Assembly: GCA_008477525.1 (NCBI GenBank)
Contig: SPDT01000007.1
Span: 6,572,001 to 6,636,000, forward strand
Direction: 5' to 3'
Length of the DNA stretch: 64,000 bases
Source of the DNA: Hypomyces perniciosus
Lineage: Eukaryota; Ascomycota; Sordariomycetes; Hypocreales; Hypocreaceae
Translations under genes and position numbers: made by a program
In this document: positions 44,137 through 55,108 of the stretch, piece by piece
Numbering within the stretch: the stretch's first letter is position 1
How the letters are laid out: each line of letters opens with the position of its first letter
Notes under the pieces: generated by a model
Databases searched by the model: none
Told to the model about the DNA's origin: nothing
Seen by the model: the letters and a program-made list of their open reading frames with translations, nothing else

Positions 44137-45694
44137 ATGGCGCGTCAGACGCTTCGCGAATACTTTCGCGCTGACTATCAGCCGGGAGAGCGCACTCTGG
44201 TGCAGAAACTCGACTTCTTCATCCTGTCCTTCTGCTGTCTTTCGTATTTCATCAACTATGTAAGTCCCATGCGCCGCAAACCCCCGCCTGCTGTCTCAAT
44301 TGCTAAGTCTGTGGCTAGCTTGATCGCACCAGTCTTACCAATGCGTACGTTTCTGGAATGAGAGAGGAGATTGGCTTCGTCGGCAATCAGCTCAATGAAG
44401 TCAACACCTGTTTCACCGTGGGCTACGTTTTGGGCCAGATTCCCTCCAATCTGTCCCTCCACTATGTCAAGCCTCGCATCTGGTTCCCATCAATGATGGT
44501 CATTTGGGGCGGACTCACCATGCTCACTGCCGCTGTCCACAACCCACAAGGCGTCATGGCCATCCGTTTCTTCCTGGGCTTCTGCGAGGCTTCGACCTTT
44601 GTTGGCACGCACTATATCCTCGGGTCATGGTATACGGAGCGCGAGCTTGGGAAGCGCAGCGGCATCTTCACCTCGTGCGGTCTTGCGGGCACTCTCATTG
44701 GAGGCTTCATCCAGACGGGCATTCACAGCAGTCTTGATGGCCGCCTCGGACTCTCTGGATGGCGTTGGCTGTTCATTATCGATGGACTCATGACCATCCC
44801 GGTTGCCATTTACGGCCTGATTCTCTTCCCAGACACCCCGCAAACCACGACAGCCTTCTATCTCACTGAGGAGGAGAAGAAGCTTGCCATCTCTCGCGTG
44901 CCTGTTGTTGAGGAGCAATCGCCCATCACTCTCCGCTTCGTCAAGAAGGTCCTCACCTCGTGGTACTGGTGGGGTTTCGTCATGCTCTGGGTTATTGCTG
45001 GCGAGACTGAGTCCTTCAGCACCAACTCGCTTCTTGCACTCTACCTCCAGAAGCATCCAACAACCACGTATACCGTCTCGCAGCTCAACAACTACCCAAC
45101 GGGTGTCCCTGCGGTTGGCATTGTCTCTACATTGTTCTGGGCAACGTTAACCGATTTCATGGGCGGCAAGCGTTATCTCGTCGGCTACTGGATCGGCTTG
45201 ACCGGCATCGCTGCTTCAATCATGATCTTGGTTGCTTCACGGAACCCAACAAGCCCAAATTCCACCGTTATCACCATGGCAGCGTACTATTGGTCTGGTT
45301 CTGTCTATGCCTGTCAGGCCACCTTCTTTGCCTGGTGCAACGATTCGATGCGCTATCAAGAGCATGTCTTCCGAGCTGTGGTTCTCGCCGGCATGAACCT
45401 TGGAAATAATGCAATCAATGCCTGGTGGAGCATTGTTTTCTACGGAGCATCCACGGCGCCTTGGTTCATTGTAAGTATCCCTATCCTATGTTCATCCCCA
45501 AAACACCAAAACAGAGTAGTATAGACCCGTGGCTAACTATGCAACTCTAGAACGGTATGTGGGCTATGATTGCCTGCTGCATTGCTTTGGTCATCTGGTG
45601 TGCTGGATTGGCCTACATGGACCACAAGAATAAGAAGAATAATGAGATTGAGGCTCACCGGGGTAGTGTCAGCATTGCGGATGACAAGGAGTAG
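44137..45694 (+). CDS. MFS transporter, Dal5/allantoate-permease (ACS) type
   Basis: Major facilitator of the anion:cation symporter group, which includes importers of allantoate, pantothenate, tartrate and similar carboxylates. Exons 44137-44259, 44319-45470 and 45551-45694 give 472 aa. ATG 44137 is the first in frame. About 12 membrane segments can be counted. Family motifs are seen: LDRTSLTNAYVSGMREEIG after TM1, YVLGQIPSNL, FLGFCEASTFVGTHYILGSWY and SGWRWLFIIDGLMTIPVAIYG. The second half ends AINAWWSIVFYG, then the polar C-terminal tail. It lies between the Zn(II)2Cys6 regulator and the dehydrogenase genes, so it probably imports the substrate of that pathway. Confidence 0.92.
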
Positions 45695-45973
45695 CCCTGG
45701 GGGGTGTGGAATCCGAGTTCATAACGGTATATAAATGCTTTTATAATGACAGGCGCAATTGTTTCGTTACTCTTGATTCGTCCGTGTGATCAAACAATTC
45801 TTGGGGTAGGTCATGATGCATCGATGGACGAGGCAATTGTCTACTTGATGAACAAGACTACAGAAACTCATCTCGATCCAAATCACGGTGATGTACGAGC
45901 TGCAGGTTTGAATGCCTGCCTCATTCGAGCAAATATTCCTATACCATTTCACTCACTTCTAAATGAACGCTAT

Positions 45974-47125
45974 CTAGCTGGTCTGCAAGAGACGTCGCAC
46001 TTCGCTGCTAATGGCATCGCCTACCTCCTTGGTCCCAGCTACTCCTCCCATGTCCCTTGTGCGAATGCCCAGTCCACCAGCTTCTGTTGACTCAAACACT
46101 TGCTCAACCGCCTTCTCGATCGCTGCGGCTTCATTCACAAGCAGACATGAGTATCTCAGTAACATGGCCAAGCTGAGGATCTGAGCAACCGGGTTGACAA
46201 TCCCCTTTCCTGCAATGTCCGGCGCACTTCCATGCACCGGCTCGTAAATTCCATTGCATTTCCCTTCGCCTGGAATGCCAGAGATGCTTGCACTGGGCAG
46301 GGTTCCAAGACTCCCTACAATGCCGCCTGAGATGTCCGACAAGATATCTCCAAACGTGTTGTCGGTGTGGATGACGCCGTTGAATCCGCGAGGGTTCTTG
46401 ACCATCAACATAGCCATGCTGTCGGCAAGCTGATGCCGCAGCTCAATGTCTGGAAATTCCTTCGTGAAGACTTCTTCTGTGACCCTACGCCAGAGTCTAC
46501 CGCTGGCCAGGACATTCGCCTTGTCCGCACTCCAAACAATAGCTGGGCCACCACCACCCTTGCCATCACCAGACTTTCCAAGAATGCGCGCCACGCCAGC
46601 AGATACTCGTGCACATCGCTCGACCTCGTGGGGTGTGTACACCCACAGATCAGACGCGACATCAGGCTTCTCAACCTTGTCTCCAAAGTAGGCGCCGCCG
46701 CAGTTCTCGCGCACGACGATGAACTTGGTGCCTCGAACAATATCAGGCTTGATGGGTGAGGCGTCGAGGAGAGACGGCACGAGAATCTCGCACGGGCGCA
46801 GGTTTGCGAAGGCGTCGAGCTTCTGCCGAAGGCCTAGGATGCCTGCTTCAGGGTTGGGCGAAGCATTTGCCCATTCGGGTCCACCAACACTGCCAAAGAG
46901 AACGGCATCGCTTTTGCTGGCTTTGTCAAGGACCTCTTCAGTGACGGGCACGCCATGCTTGTCAATGCTGCTGCCGCCGACGAGGTCGAATGTGCGCTCG
47001 AATCTGAGGTTTGGTCGACACTCCTCAACGACGTCCAGCACCTTCAGGGCCTCGGTCATGACCTCTGGACCAACATGGTCACCAGGCAGGACCAGAATGT
47101 GAAATGTTGTTGTTGCCTTGCTCAT
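45974..47125 (-). CDS. leu2: 3-isopropylmalate dehydrogenase
   Basis: Oxidises and decarboxylates 3-isopropylmalate to 2-ketoisocaproate with NAD in leucine synthesis; related enzymes use malate or tartrate. Single exon, 383 aa. ATG 47125 was chosen for its good context (CACCAAAATG); an upstream ATG at 47206 would add 27 residues. Family landmarks: LPGDHVGPEV, FGSVGGPEW, LGLRQKLDAFANLRP (substrate loop), VVRENCGGAYFG, DKANVLAS, HQLADSMAM, HTDNTFGDILSD and EPVHGSAPDIAGKGI. The first block reads GDHVGP, where many bacteria have GDGIGP. The loop with LRQ-LRP favours isopropylmalate over tartrate. It could be the housekeeping copy or a paralogue serving the surrounding pathway; the window cannot tell. 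Confidence 0.9.
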   Translation of the reverse strand: MSKATTTFHILVLPGDHVGPEVMTEALKVLDVVEECRPNLRFERTFDLVGGSSIDKHGVPVTEEVLDKASKSDAVLFGSVGGPEWANASPNPEAGILGLRQKLDAFANLRPCEILVPSLLDASPIKPDIVRGTKFIVVRENCGGAYFGDKVEKPDVASDLWVYTPHEVERCARVSAGVARILGKSGDGKGGGGPAIVWSADKANVLASGRLWRRVTEEVFTKEFPDIELRHQLADSMAMLMVKNPRGFNGVIHTDNTFGDILSDISGGIVGSLGTLPSASISGIPGEGKCNGIYEPVHGSAPDIAGKGIVNPVAQILSLAMLLRYSCLLVNEAAAIEKAVEQVFESTEAGGLGIRTRDMGGVAGTKEVGDAISSEVRRLLQTS

Positions 47126-47682
47126 TTTGGTGAAATTTTTCCGGCTTGGCTTTGGTGATACGAATAGATTATACGGAGTCGTAAACAGCAACACCGGCCT
47201 TCTCATAAATAGACGATATTATGATCCCGCAATACGTCGAAATGCAGTTCAACTTTCAAGACTGATCCGAAATCGGCCGCCATCTCAAGCTTACAGCCGG
47301 AGACCATCGGCTATCCACAAATCAGGTAGTATTCCCATAATAGTACCTAATCGTCCCGATACAAAACGATGTGGACACTTCTTAGAGCCTCGTTGAAAAC
47401 GAGGGCCCGCCGGGATGTGCCACTAAAGGACAATGGTTCGTGTTCCCCGAGAAGCTTCTCCACACTCTCAGGCACAGATGTGGCTTGCACTGTGTGTACC
47501 ACTTTTATCATCACAGGATCCCAAGAGGGGTCGGGCTTCAAAGGTAGTATTGGGGGTTGGCTATATTTTCCCTTCTGCTACGGCTATTCAAGGCTCTTTT
47601 TCACCATTCAATTTTGTTGCCATCTATTCGTTTTGAGAATCATTCGTCTATTCACACCTAATAAAATACACTACAATACACA
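47126..47682. promoter_or_regulatory. Divergent promoter region, dehydrogenase genes
   Basis: About 560 bases between the isopropylmalate dehydrogenase start (minus) and the short-chain dehydrogenase start (plus). It holds a TACGGAGT motif at 47173 and a CA-rich leader before 47683. The shared region suggests co-regulation. Confidence 0.45.
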
Positions 47683-48500
47683 ATGGCGGCCAAGCGACTC
47701 GAGGGCAAAGTTGCCATCGTTACTGGCGCAGCATCTGGATTCGGCAAGGGTATCGCGATCAAGTTTGCCCAAGAAGGTGCCAAGGTCATCGTCGCGGATC
47801 TCTCAGAAGACGCTGGCAAGGTGACCGCTGCAGAGGTTGGTGGTGTTTTCCACAGAGCCGACGTGACCAAGACGCAAGACTGGCAGGATTTGCTCTCTGT
47901 GGCGGTGGAAAAGTTTGGAGGGCTCGATATTGTGGTCAACAATGCCGGCACGACGTATCCGAACAAGCCCACGGAGACCGTCACGGAGAAGGAGTTTGAC
48001 GTGGTGATGAATGTCAACGTCAAATCCATCTTCCTCTCCACATCAGTGCTTATCCCATACTTCTTGAAGGAGAACCGTCCAGGTAGCTTTATCCAAGTGG
48101 CGTCGACGGCAGGCATTCGCCCTCGCCCAGGCTTGACCTGGTACAATGCCACCAAGGGAGCCGTCATCACGGCAACAAAGTCAATGGCTGCAGAATACGG
48201 ACCCAAGCAGATCCGCTTCAACGCCGTGTCTCCAGTTGTTGGAATCACGGGAATGTGAGTACCTGCATCTCCACGCTCCCTGTGATGGGCTGCAGCACTA
48301 ACACGACTGGCGACAGGACACACTTGTTCATCGGAAAGCCTCAGACGCCGGAGAACATGCAGGCGTTCGTCTCAACGGTGCCGCTTGGCAGGCCGTCTAC
48401 ACCAGAGGACATCGCTAACGCCTGTTGCTATCTCGCAAGTGATGAAGCCTCGTTCATCACGGGAGTAAACCTGGAGGTGGATGGTGGACGGTGTGTGTAG
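47683..48500 (+). CDS. Short-chain dehydrogenase/reductase
   Basis: NAD(P)-dependent oxidoreductase of the classical SDR type, 251 aa from exons 47683-48254 and 48317-48500. The cofactor motif [13 protein letters not shown] (TGxxxGxG) is near residue 13, an acidic residue follows the second strand (VADLSED), then NNAG (about residue 86). The catalytic Ser is in VASTAGIR and the YxxxK motif is YNATK. The C-terminus [21 protein letters not shown], then DGG, is typical of the 3-oxoacyl-reductase/gluconate-dehydrogenase-like group. The Asp after strand 2 favours NAD. Substrate unknown. It is part of the metabolic run from amidase to aldehyde dehydrogenase. Confidence 0.93.
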
Positions 48501-49886
48501 GTAATGAATGCTGGATCAATGTCAAGGGGATTTACACAATATATTACGCTCTATTCCATTTGTTTGGTCTTTGTGATTTACATGAACCCATGAGATACCC
48601 CACGCGGGGCATTTATGTGGCGGAGTATGGAGTAAGAAGTAATAGTCGCAGCATCAAAAGCTCTCGAGGCAGAATTGCATAGTAAAGGTTTGACAGAGAA
48701 GTTAGTTACACGCTTCGTTATGATCTTTTACCCCTTCTACAGCCAAATGAAGATCATGTCAGAGGAGCTCATTGTTGGCGCTCCAAGCCAGAACCCATAG
48801 TTCTACACGAGCCTCGCTGCCCAACACTGCGATATTAATCATACGATGTTCCTTGGATTGTGAGATGGGGCCGTGCCATCTCACTGTAGAGCTATTACCA
48901 ACTGTCGCTCAGTGCTTATGCAGCATCCCGTCTCTAAACCCCGCCATCTTCAGTCCTGGCTGGGAGCATGTGTTGGGGACTCGATGCGTGCTTTTGCATT
49001 GTTCCAAGTCGAGGGCTACATGTTTATTACCCAGAGAGCGTAGACTACAAAGTACAGCATGTTTGCTTCATTATACGAACTGGTACTACCCGGGAGTCGA
49101 AAGACTCGGACTCTCAGAATCAGGATGCCGATGGCGTGGCGTTTTCGGAGAATTTGTTCCATCCATGTATGGTGGGACGACTCCGCGATGGATTAGGAGG
49201 ATATTGCGGAGGGAGTACTATTTACAGCATAAGTGCCCGTTCTAGATATGAATGGTGAATATCGTCAGCGATGTCGGAATAATGTGAGAACGATGCCTAA
49301 TCAGCAAAGGCACGACTTGACACGCGTCCTGTGATCATTATACGGAGTACTAGTTCTTTTTCTTTTTCATCGTAATCGTAAAGAAGGCCGATAATAATGC
49401 CCGACGTCGGTCAAGGAGACGCGAATCTGAGAAATATATGTTTGCTTTCCTAAACTGGAAATCGACCTAAGCAGCCGCCACGATGCTGCAGAGCCATCTA
49501 TTATCTAAACCTAAGCGCCGGAAGCCACTATCTATTATCAATTCATTGATTCCCTACTGAATATGGGGTAGCACTCGAAGAAAGTAGTGCTACTGCTTCG
49601 TGCTAGTATACATAATAACCGACGGCCCGCGAGAGCAAAGACCCGCACAGTTTGTGTTTACACGGAGTGTACCACTTCTCTCCGCATTCTCCCCGCAGAG
49701 CGGCACCGGAGAGAAAGCCATCCTCTCATAAGGTGTTGAAGATGACATCAATATGTGTTGCGTAGCCTAACGTGGGAGAAATACCTAGAACCTCACATCT
49801 TGGAGAAGATCCCCTCTATGTTCAGTGAGCCTTGCTTGCTTCACTTGCGTATTTCGCTCTTCACCAGCAAGATATAATACAAAATC
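48501..49886. other. Spacer between the SDR and aldehyde dehydrogenase genes
   Basis: About 1.4 kb. Two overlapping open frames around 48772-49258 lack any family signature and ordinary start context, so no gene is called. A TACGGAGTAC motif lies at 49341. Confidence 0.4.
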
Positions 49887-51456
49887 ATGGGCTTCGATCT
49901 TCCATTCACCCTGGCCGACAAGAGCCTTGAGCAGTTTGACTGTCTCATCAACGGAGAGTCTGTTGCGGCCAAGTCTGGAAAACGGTTCGATGTCGTTGAT
50001 CCTGGTACCGGCCAAACCTGGGCGTCGTGCCCCGACTGTCGTGCAGAGGACGTCGACAGCGCAGTCAAGTCGTCCTACGAGGCGTTCCAAACCTACTCCA
50101 AATGGACTCCCAGACAGCGCGCGCAGACCTTGTCAAAATGGCATCATCTGATTGTTGCTGCGCGAGACGATCTTGCCAAGATTCTCGTCTATGAGACGGG
50201 AAAGCCTCTTGCAGAAGCGTATGGAGAAATCGACTACGCCACAACCTTCACCTGGTGGTTCATAGGCGAAGCTGAAAGGATCCAGGGATCTTCAATCGTC
50301 TCATCTGTTCCTGGCCGTCGCGCCATCACCATCAAGCAGCCCATCGGTGTTGCAGCTGCTCTTGTGCCTTGGAATTTCCCTGTCGCTCTCACCCTGAGGA
50401 AAGCAAGCGCAGCGTTTGCTGCCGGCTGCACCATGGTCGTCAAGCCCTCTCCCGAGACCCCCCTCACGGCATTATCACTGGCACACCTGGCCCTGCGCGC
50501 TGGATTTCCGCCTGGAGTGCTCAATGTATTGACGACAAGTCTCGAGGGGACTCCTGAAGTGGCGGAAGAGCTTTGCCTTCACCCGCTTGTGAAGAAGGTG
50601 ACTTTCACGGGAAGCACTAGAGTCGGCAAGATCATCTCCTCACTATGTGCGAGAAATTTGAAGAAATCGACCATGGAGCTGGGCGGAAATTGCCCTTTTA
50701 TCATCTTTGACGATGCCAATCTGGACCAGGCCCTGGGTCAGCTCATGGCGCTCAAGTGGCGACATGCGGGTCAAGCCTGCGTCTCATCGAACAGGGTCTA
50801 TGTTCAACGCGGAGTGTATGACAAGTTTGTGGAAGTTGTCATCAAAGAAACGACTCAGCTGAAAGCAGGGCACGGAATGGCAGAAGGAACAACATTGGGA
50901 CCAGTGACAACTCCTAGAGGACTTGATAGAGCAGAGGAGATGGCACGAGATGCGATTGCAAAGGGAGCCAAGGCGGTGCTCGGAACGGGCAAAAGGGCGG
51001 ACACCCAAGGCTATTTCATGGAACCGACCATACTGACTGGCGTTACCGACGACATGCTCATGAACCAAGACGAGATTTTTGCACCGCTTTTGGGATTCTC
51101 AGTGTTCGATACCGAAGAAGAGGTAGTGAAGAGATCGAATAACACGAGCATGGGCCTCACTAGCTACGTCTTCACCAAGAACGTAGACAGACTTTGGAGG
51201 CTTTTTGAACAGCTGGAAACAGGCATGGTTGGTCTGGTAAGTTACATCTCCCAACCCCATCTTCCACAATGCTCCAGCTACAAACAAAATACTAACACAC
51301 TTGCTTCTGAAGAACACCGGCAACAACTCCTCTGCCGAAGCTCCATTTGGCGGCATCAAGGAGAGTGGATCTGGAAAAGAGAGCGGAAAGGATGTCGCGG
51401 TTGAGGAGTTTATGATTACCAAAAGCGGCACTTTGACCATTGAGGGCCATTACTAG
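49887..51456 (+). CDS. Aldehyde dehydrogenase, succinate-semialdehyde dehydrogenase-like
   Basis: NAD(P)-dependent aldehyde oxidase of the ALDH superfamily, 497 aa from exons 49887-51236 and 51313-51456. The N-terminus (INGESVAAKSGKRFDVVDPGTG) and length fit the succinate-semialdehyde/glycolaldehyde group. Other landmarks: VPWNFPVAL, CTMVVKPSPETPLTAL, FTGSTRVGK, the catalytic Glu in MELGGNCPFI, the nucleophile Cys in HAGQACVSSNR, NQDEIFAPL, and the C-terminal PFGGIKESGSGKESG. No targeting signal is evident. The residue set fits small acid-aldehydes but does not prove succinate semialdehyde. It closes the dehydrogenase part of the cluster. Confidence 0.93.
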
Positions 51457-51924
51457 ATAGGTATACTTTAGGGGGGGGAATATTGGTCTACTCTGTACTG
51501 TGTCATTGACTCATAACACTCCTATTCTGTGGTGATATGCTGGAGAGGCTCAATATTGCGGAAGCCCAGGATATGGACTGGCAATGGAGACTGCTTCGTC
51601 GACAACAGTGCAGCATCCAGAGTAATTGCTCTTCAACTCCTCTGGAGTTCCGGATAGCTTGATGGCCCGGCCTCATATCTTGGAGTTGTGATCATGCTGT
51701 CAAACATTGTTGCCTGGGAGGGCTTTGCCCAGATAATCTTCTAGGCATCGCCAAAAGTGAGGGAGTCGCCGCCGCCCGCCACCCACTGGGACGCTCTAGA
51801 TGCCATCACAGTCAATATTCATGCTGAGGACGTTGCAATCCAGCACCTGAGATGCCCTCTCGCATTCAGTACAAGTACGGCAGTGCAGAAATCTATAGCT
51901 CGTCTATAATAGTTGCATCTCCCG
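51457..51924. other. Spacer between convergent genes
   Basis: About 470 bases between the aldehyde dehydrogenase and tRNA-editing genes. No gene is seen. Confidence 0.4.
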
Positions 51925-52824
51925 TCATGCCACCGTGTAACTGACCCTGCTCACACCTTTGCTCCTGGCGATTTTCTTCACAGTCGTCTCACCACACAGG
52001 TCGGTGGTATCAACATGTGTTCCTCCGCAAGGGTACACGTCTGCGCCAACAATACGCACGACACGGAAACGGTCCTCTCCTGGTGACAACAGGCTACGGT
52101 CCGGGATCAGACGCTCAAGGCCCTCGCGACGGAAGTCCTCCTCCCTCCAGAACTCTATCTCCACGGGCATAGCGCGCTGGACGTACTCGCTGACACGCTC
52201 CTGGATTGGTTGTTTCCACTTGGAATCGATCATCCCACGGAATTCGCAAGCCGCACTGTCGGGGAAATGCGAAGCCTTGAGTTCGTCAAAGCCTTCAATC
52301 TCATTCTCCAGCAAGTTTCGCACCGCTGATCCCAGAACATGGCCTGCCGTGTGTAGGCGTGAATAAAGAAGTCGCTTTTCGGGGTCGACGATCTGTTCGA
52401 CTTTGTCGCCAGGCTTTATCCTTGATGGCACGGCCTGATCCGAGAAGCGTCCGAGATGCAGCACTTGGCCTTCGCTCACTGCGTCCATGCGAACTGCTCT
52501 GATCTCTATGCATGCGGGACGAACACTGTCATTTGACTCCCCTGCCTCCGGTACGACTGCCACCATGGTGCCCTCGTCTGACGGCTGGCCCCCGCCTTGG
52601 GGGTGAAAGATGGTCTCTCTTGTCACAACCACATGATCCTCCTCCTCATTAGCCTGCTTGAAAAGCAGGCGGTTGGATTCCCCCAGCTCAGAGAACGGGC
52701 GCACGGAGACCACCTCAGTCTGCAGCTTGAGGAGCTTTCCGTCATGGTGGAAGGCCAGGTAAGTGCCTCCAGCCTTAGCAGCACACATAGCTAGCAGGAA
52801 TGGCGTATCATATGCCAGGGTCAT
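51925..52824 (-). CDS. Free-standing alanyl-tRNA editing protein (AlaX-like)
   Basis: Removes wrongly attached Ser or Gly from tRNA-Ala in trans, as AlaX proteins do; homologous to the editing and second-additional domain of alanyl-tRNA synthetase. Single exon, 299 aa from ATG 52824 (the upstream open frame lacks an ATG). Zinc and active-site motifs are complete: HTAGH at 158-162 and CGGTH at 266-270. The glycine-rich loop FHPQGGGQPSDEG at 73-85 is also typical. The size fits the AlaX-M/L class. It could equally be a housekeeping gene at the cluster edge. Confidence 0.9.
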   Translation of the reverse strand: MTLAYDTPFLLAMCAAKAGGTYLAFHHDGKLLKLQTEVVSVRPFSELGESNRLLFKQANEEEDHVVVTRETIFHPQGGGQPSDEGTMVAVVPEAGESNDSVRPACIEIRAVRMDAVSEGQVLHLGRFSDQAVPSRIKPGDKVEQIVDPEKRLLYSRLHTAGHVLGSAVRNLLENEIEGFDELKASHFPDSAACEFRGMIDSKWKQPIQERVSEYVQRAMPVEIEFWREEDFRREGLERLIPDRSLLSPGEDRFRVVRIVGADVYPCGGTHVDTTDLCGETTVKKIARSKGVSRVSYTVA

Positions 52825-55108
52825 GCGCTTTGATCGTTGGTACGAGACTTGATAGTCCAGGGCAGCACTCAAAGAACCCAATACGGAGTGCTCGCAATAG
52901 TCAAAAGCCAAGTCGTGATAAATCTTTGAGGGCCAAGTGGGGCGGCTGGTTTGCGCTATCGACTCTACAGGATGACACAGCCTTTATTATTAGTACATAA
53001 GTTCATGTTCAGCCATAAATCCTCGCGCGTATAATGACTCTGCCTCATTGACATTGGTGACCTTGTAACTATTTGGTATTATGGCGTTCAGCGGAACGTA
53101 GTAAAGGGCTGTGCTGGCACATCAATTTATCGACGCCCGTTTCTTTGCTCTCTGGTATTAGCCGCGACAACTAGCCTAGGAGGCCACAGTAAGGAGCCAG
53201 CAACATTCAAGTTTTCTGCCTTGGGAGTTCTAAATATGGATAGTTTATAGATAGATATGTGTGACAGAAATTCGCGGTCGTTTACAAGGAGAGAAGGACG
53301 GACGTGCAGATCCGGATAATGAATGGGATGGACATTATGCGCCTTGAAGATGGGTGCATCTCAAGTCAATATTCAGGATTCTGCCACACAAGAAAAAAAA
53401 AAGAACAATCGAGGAAGAGATTTGCCTCTTGCCCGTTGCCTCAAGGATCGTTAAGTGCTAGGAAGTACGAACATTCCATCATGGGAACCATACGATCTCT
53501 ATCCCCATTGACGGAGCTCACCGCTGCGGAATTATCAGTCGATCCTTTCACAAACAGAGACCCGGATTTTTAAGACGCAGTTACCAGCTGGCAAGGGTTA
53601 GAGGACATCCATAACTCTGCGACTATCTCGACATCCTATAGCGCAATGAGGGAGACGACTCCCCTCAAGAGCGGATCCAGCACTATCTTCTTGGGCCCTG
53701 AAACCGTTGGCGATGTGGGTACTAAGACGGCAGGCTGGCTCACCCTGGCTATTACGTCGTCGTCTTCGTCGTCACCGCCTCTCTTCGCCCAAGCGGCGAC
53801 TCTAGTTCATGCCCCATTTCTCCCTCATCACCGGCCAGGCCCGCCCATGGAACAGCACTGATGACAGCGCTACAAGGGGAATTCCCAATCACGGAATTCT
53901 TAATCCATGGCTGCCTGCCAGCCCGTCCGTTAGTGCTAGAGCGGAGGTGTCCAGGTCTGAGCGCGTGTAGGCCGGGTCCACATCCGCACGCATGAGTGGT
54001 GACGACAGTTATACGAACATTACGGAGTAGTACCATCAACAAGGCAGTGCTGGGAACGATGCTGCAGAAGCAAATCCCTACAGCAGGGGAATATGATAAT
54101 AACTAGGTAGTATAGTATAGGACAAGGGAGTTATTTGGGAGCCTAATAATACTACTACTAGTAGTACTAGTACTACTCCATGGCTGGTACACGTGGAAGT
54201 GGAAAGATTGGTAGGGGTGAAATTAGGTAGTAGTAGACAAGGAACCTAGCTTGCTCACGAGTGGATAAATTGAAGCCAAACAAGCTTGACAGGACCTTAA
54301 TTACGGCTTTTCGGGAATCACGGAACCCGGCAAGAACGAGTATACTACTATTTGACAAGGAGGTGTCGGAAATAGACATATCGGACATACGTACGGAGTA
54401 CTCCGTACCTAGATATGAAGTATGTAGACAAGGATAATTTTATGTAGGTTTATCCTCCGTACGAAGTATGGAGTATATAGTAGGTACTACTAGTACTACG
54501 AGTACGGAGTAGTTACTACTCATACATACGAGTAGGTATTACTCCGTACTCCATAGTAAGCAGTAGTGACTTCACATAACGCATTTCCCCTGCCTAGTCT
54601 TGCCAATTCTCGGCTGTTCGGGCCGCTCCACGTTCTCAATGTTGGGCCGTCAAGATGAGGCGTCGACTCAAGATGAGGATGCGATTGGGTGAGATACGGA
54701 GCACCGACCGCTTACTAACTTCCGCTCTGACCCATGTAAAACTCCGGGTTCTGGGAATGTGGCCAAGGCTCATGGAATTAGTGCCGAGCATCATCACCAA
54801 CAGTACGAGTAAGCATTCGTACCCCATGCCGTTTATATTGTCTACGAGTAGTAGTAGTACTTAGACTCTGAACCAGAAGGTCCATCTCCCGGATCTAGAG
54901 CCGGCACACCGAATGATATTGGACCAGGAAATGACCATTTTACGCTACTCGGAGTACTAGCTGGAAGAGCCTCTCGCTGGGAGTCCATTCACATGTGTCC
55001 GCATCCTTTGGCAGTTTGTTGGTCTTGTTGGAATCAACAATTGATTGCAAACTAGCCATCACAAAGTATATACTGTCAGAATTCCTCCCTTTCTAGCATC
55101 TTAGATTT
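52825..55108. other. Long spacer with dense TACGGAGTA-type motifs
   Basis: About 2.3 kb without a convincing gene. From 54120 to 54560 and near 54850 the sequence is filled with ACTAGTACT and TACGGAGTACTCCGTA-type runs (clearest at 54393-54408 and 54483-54555), forming nested short palindromes and ACT/AGT trinucleotide-like tracts. Confidence 0.5.

Noticed and set aside
47126..47206. Upstream in-frame ATG adding 27 residues to isopropylmalate dehydrogenase
   Set aside because: The ATG at 47125 has the better context and matches the usual start of the family; a targeting peptide is not excluded.
48772..49258. Two overlapping plus-strand frames of 157 and 96 codons
   Set aside because: No domain, no signal peptide, mutually overlapping frames and no splice support; treated as spacer.
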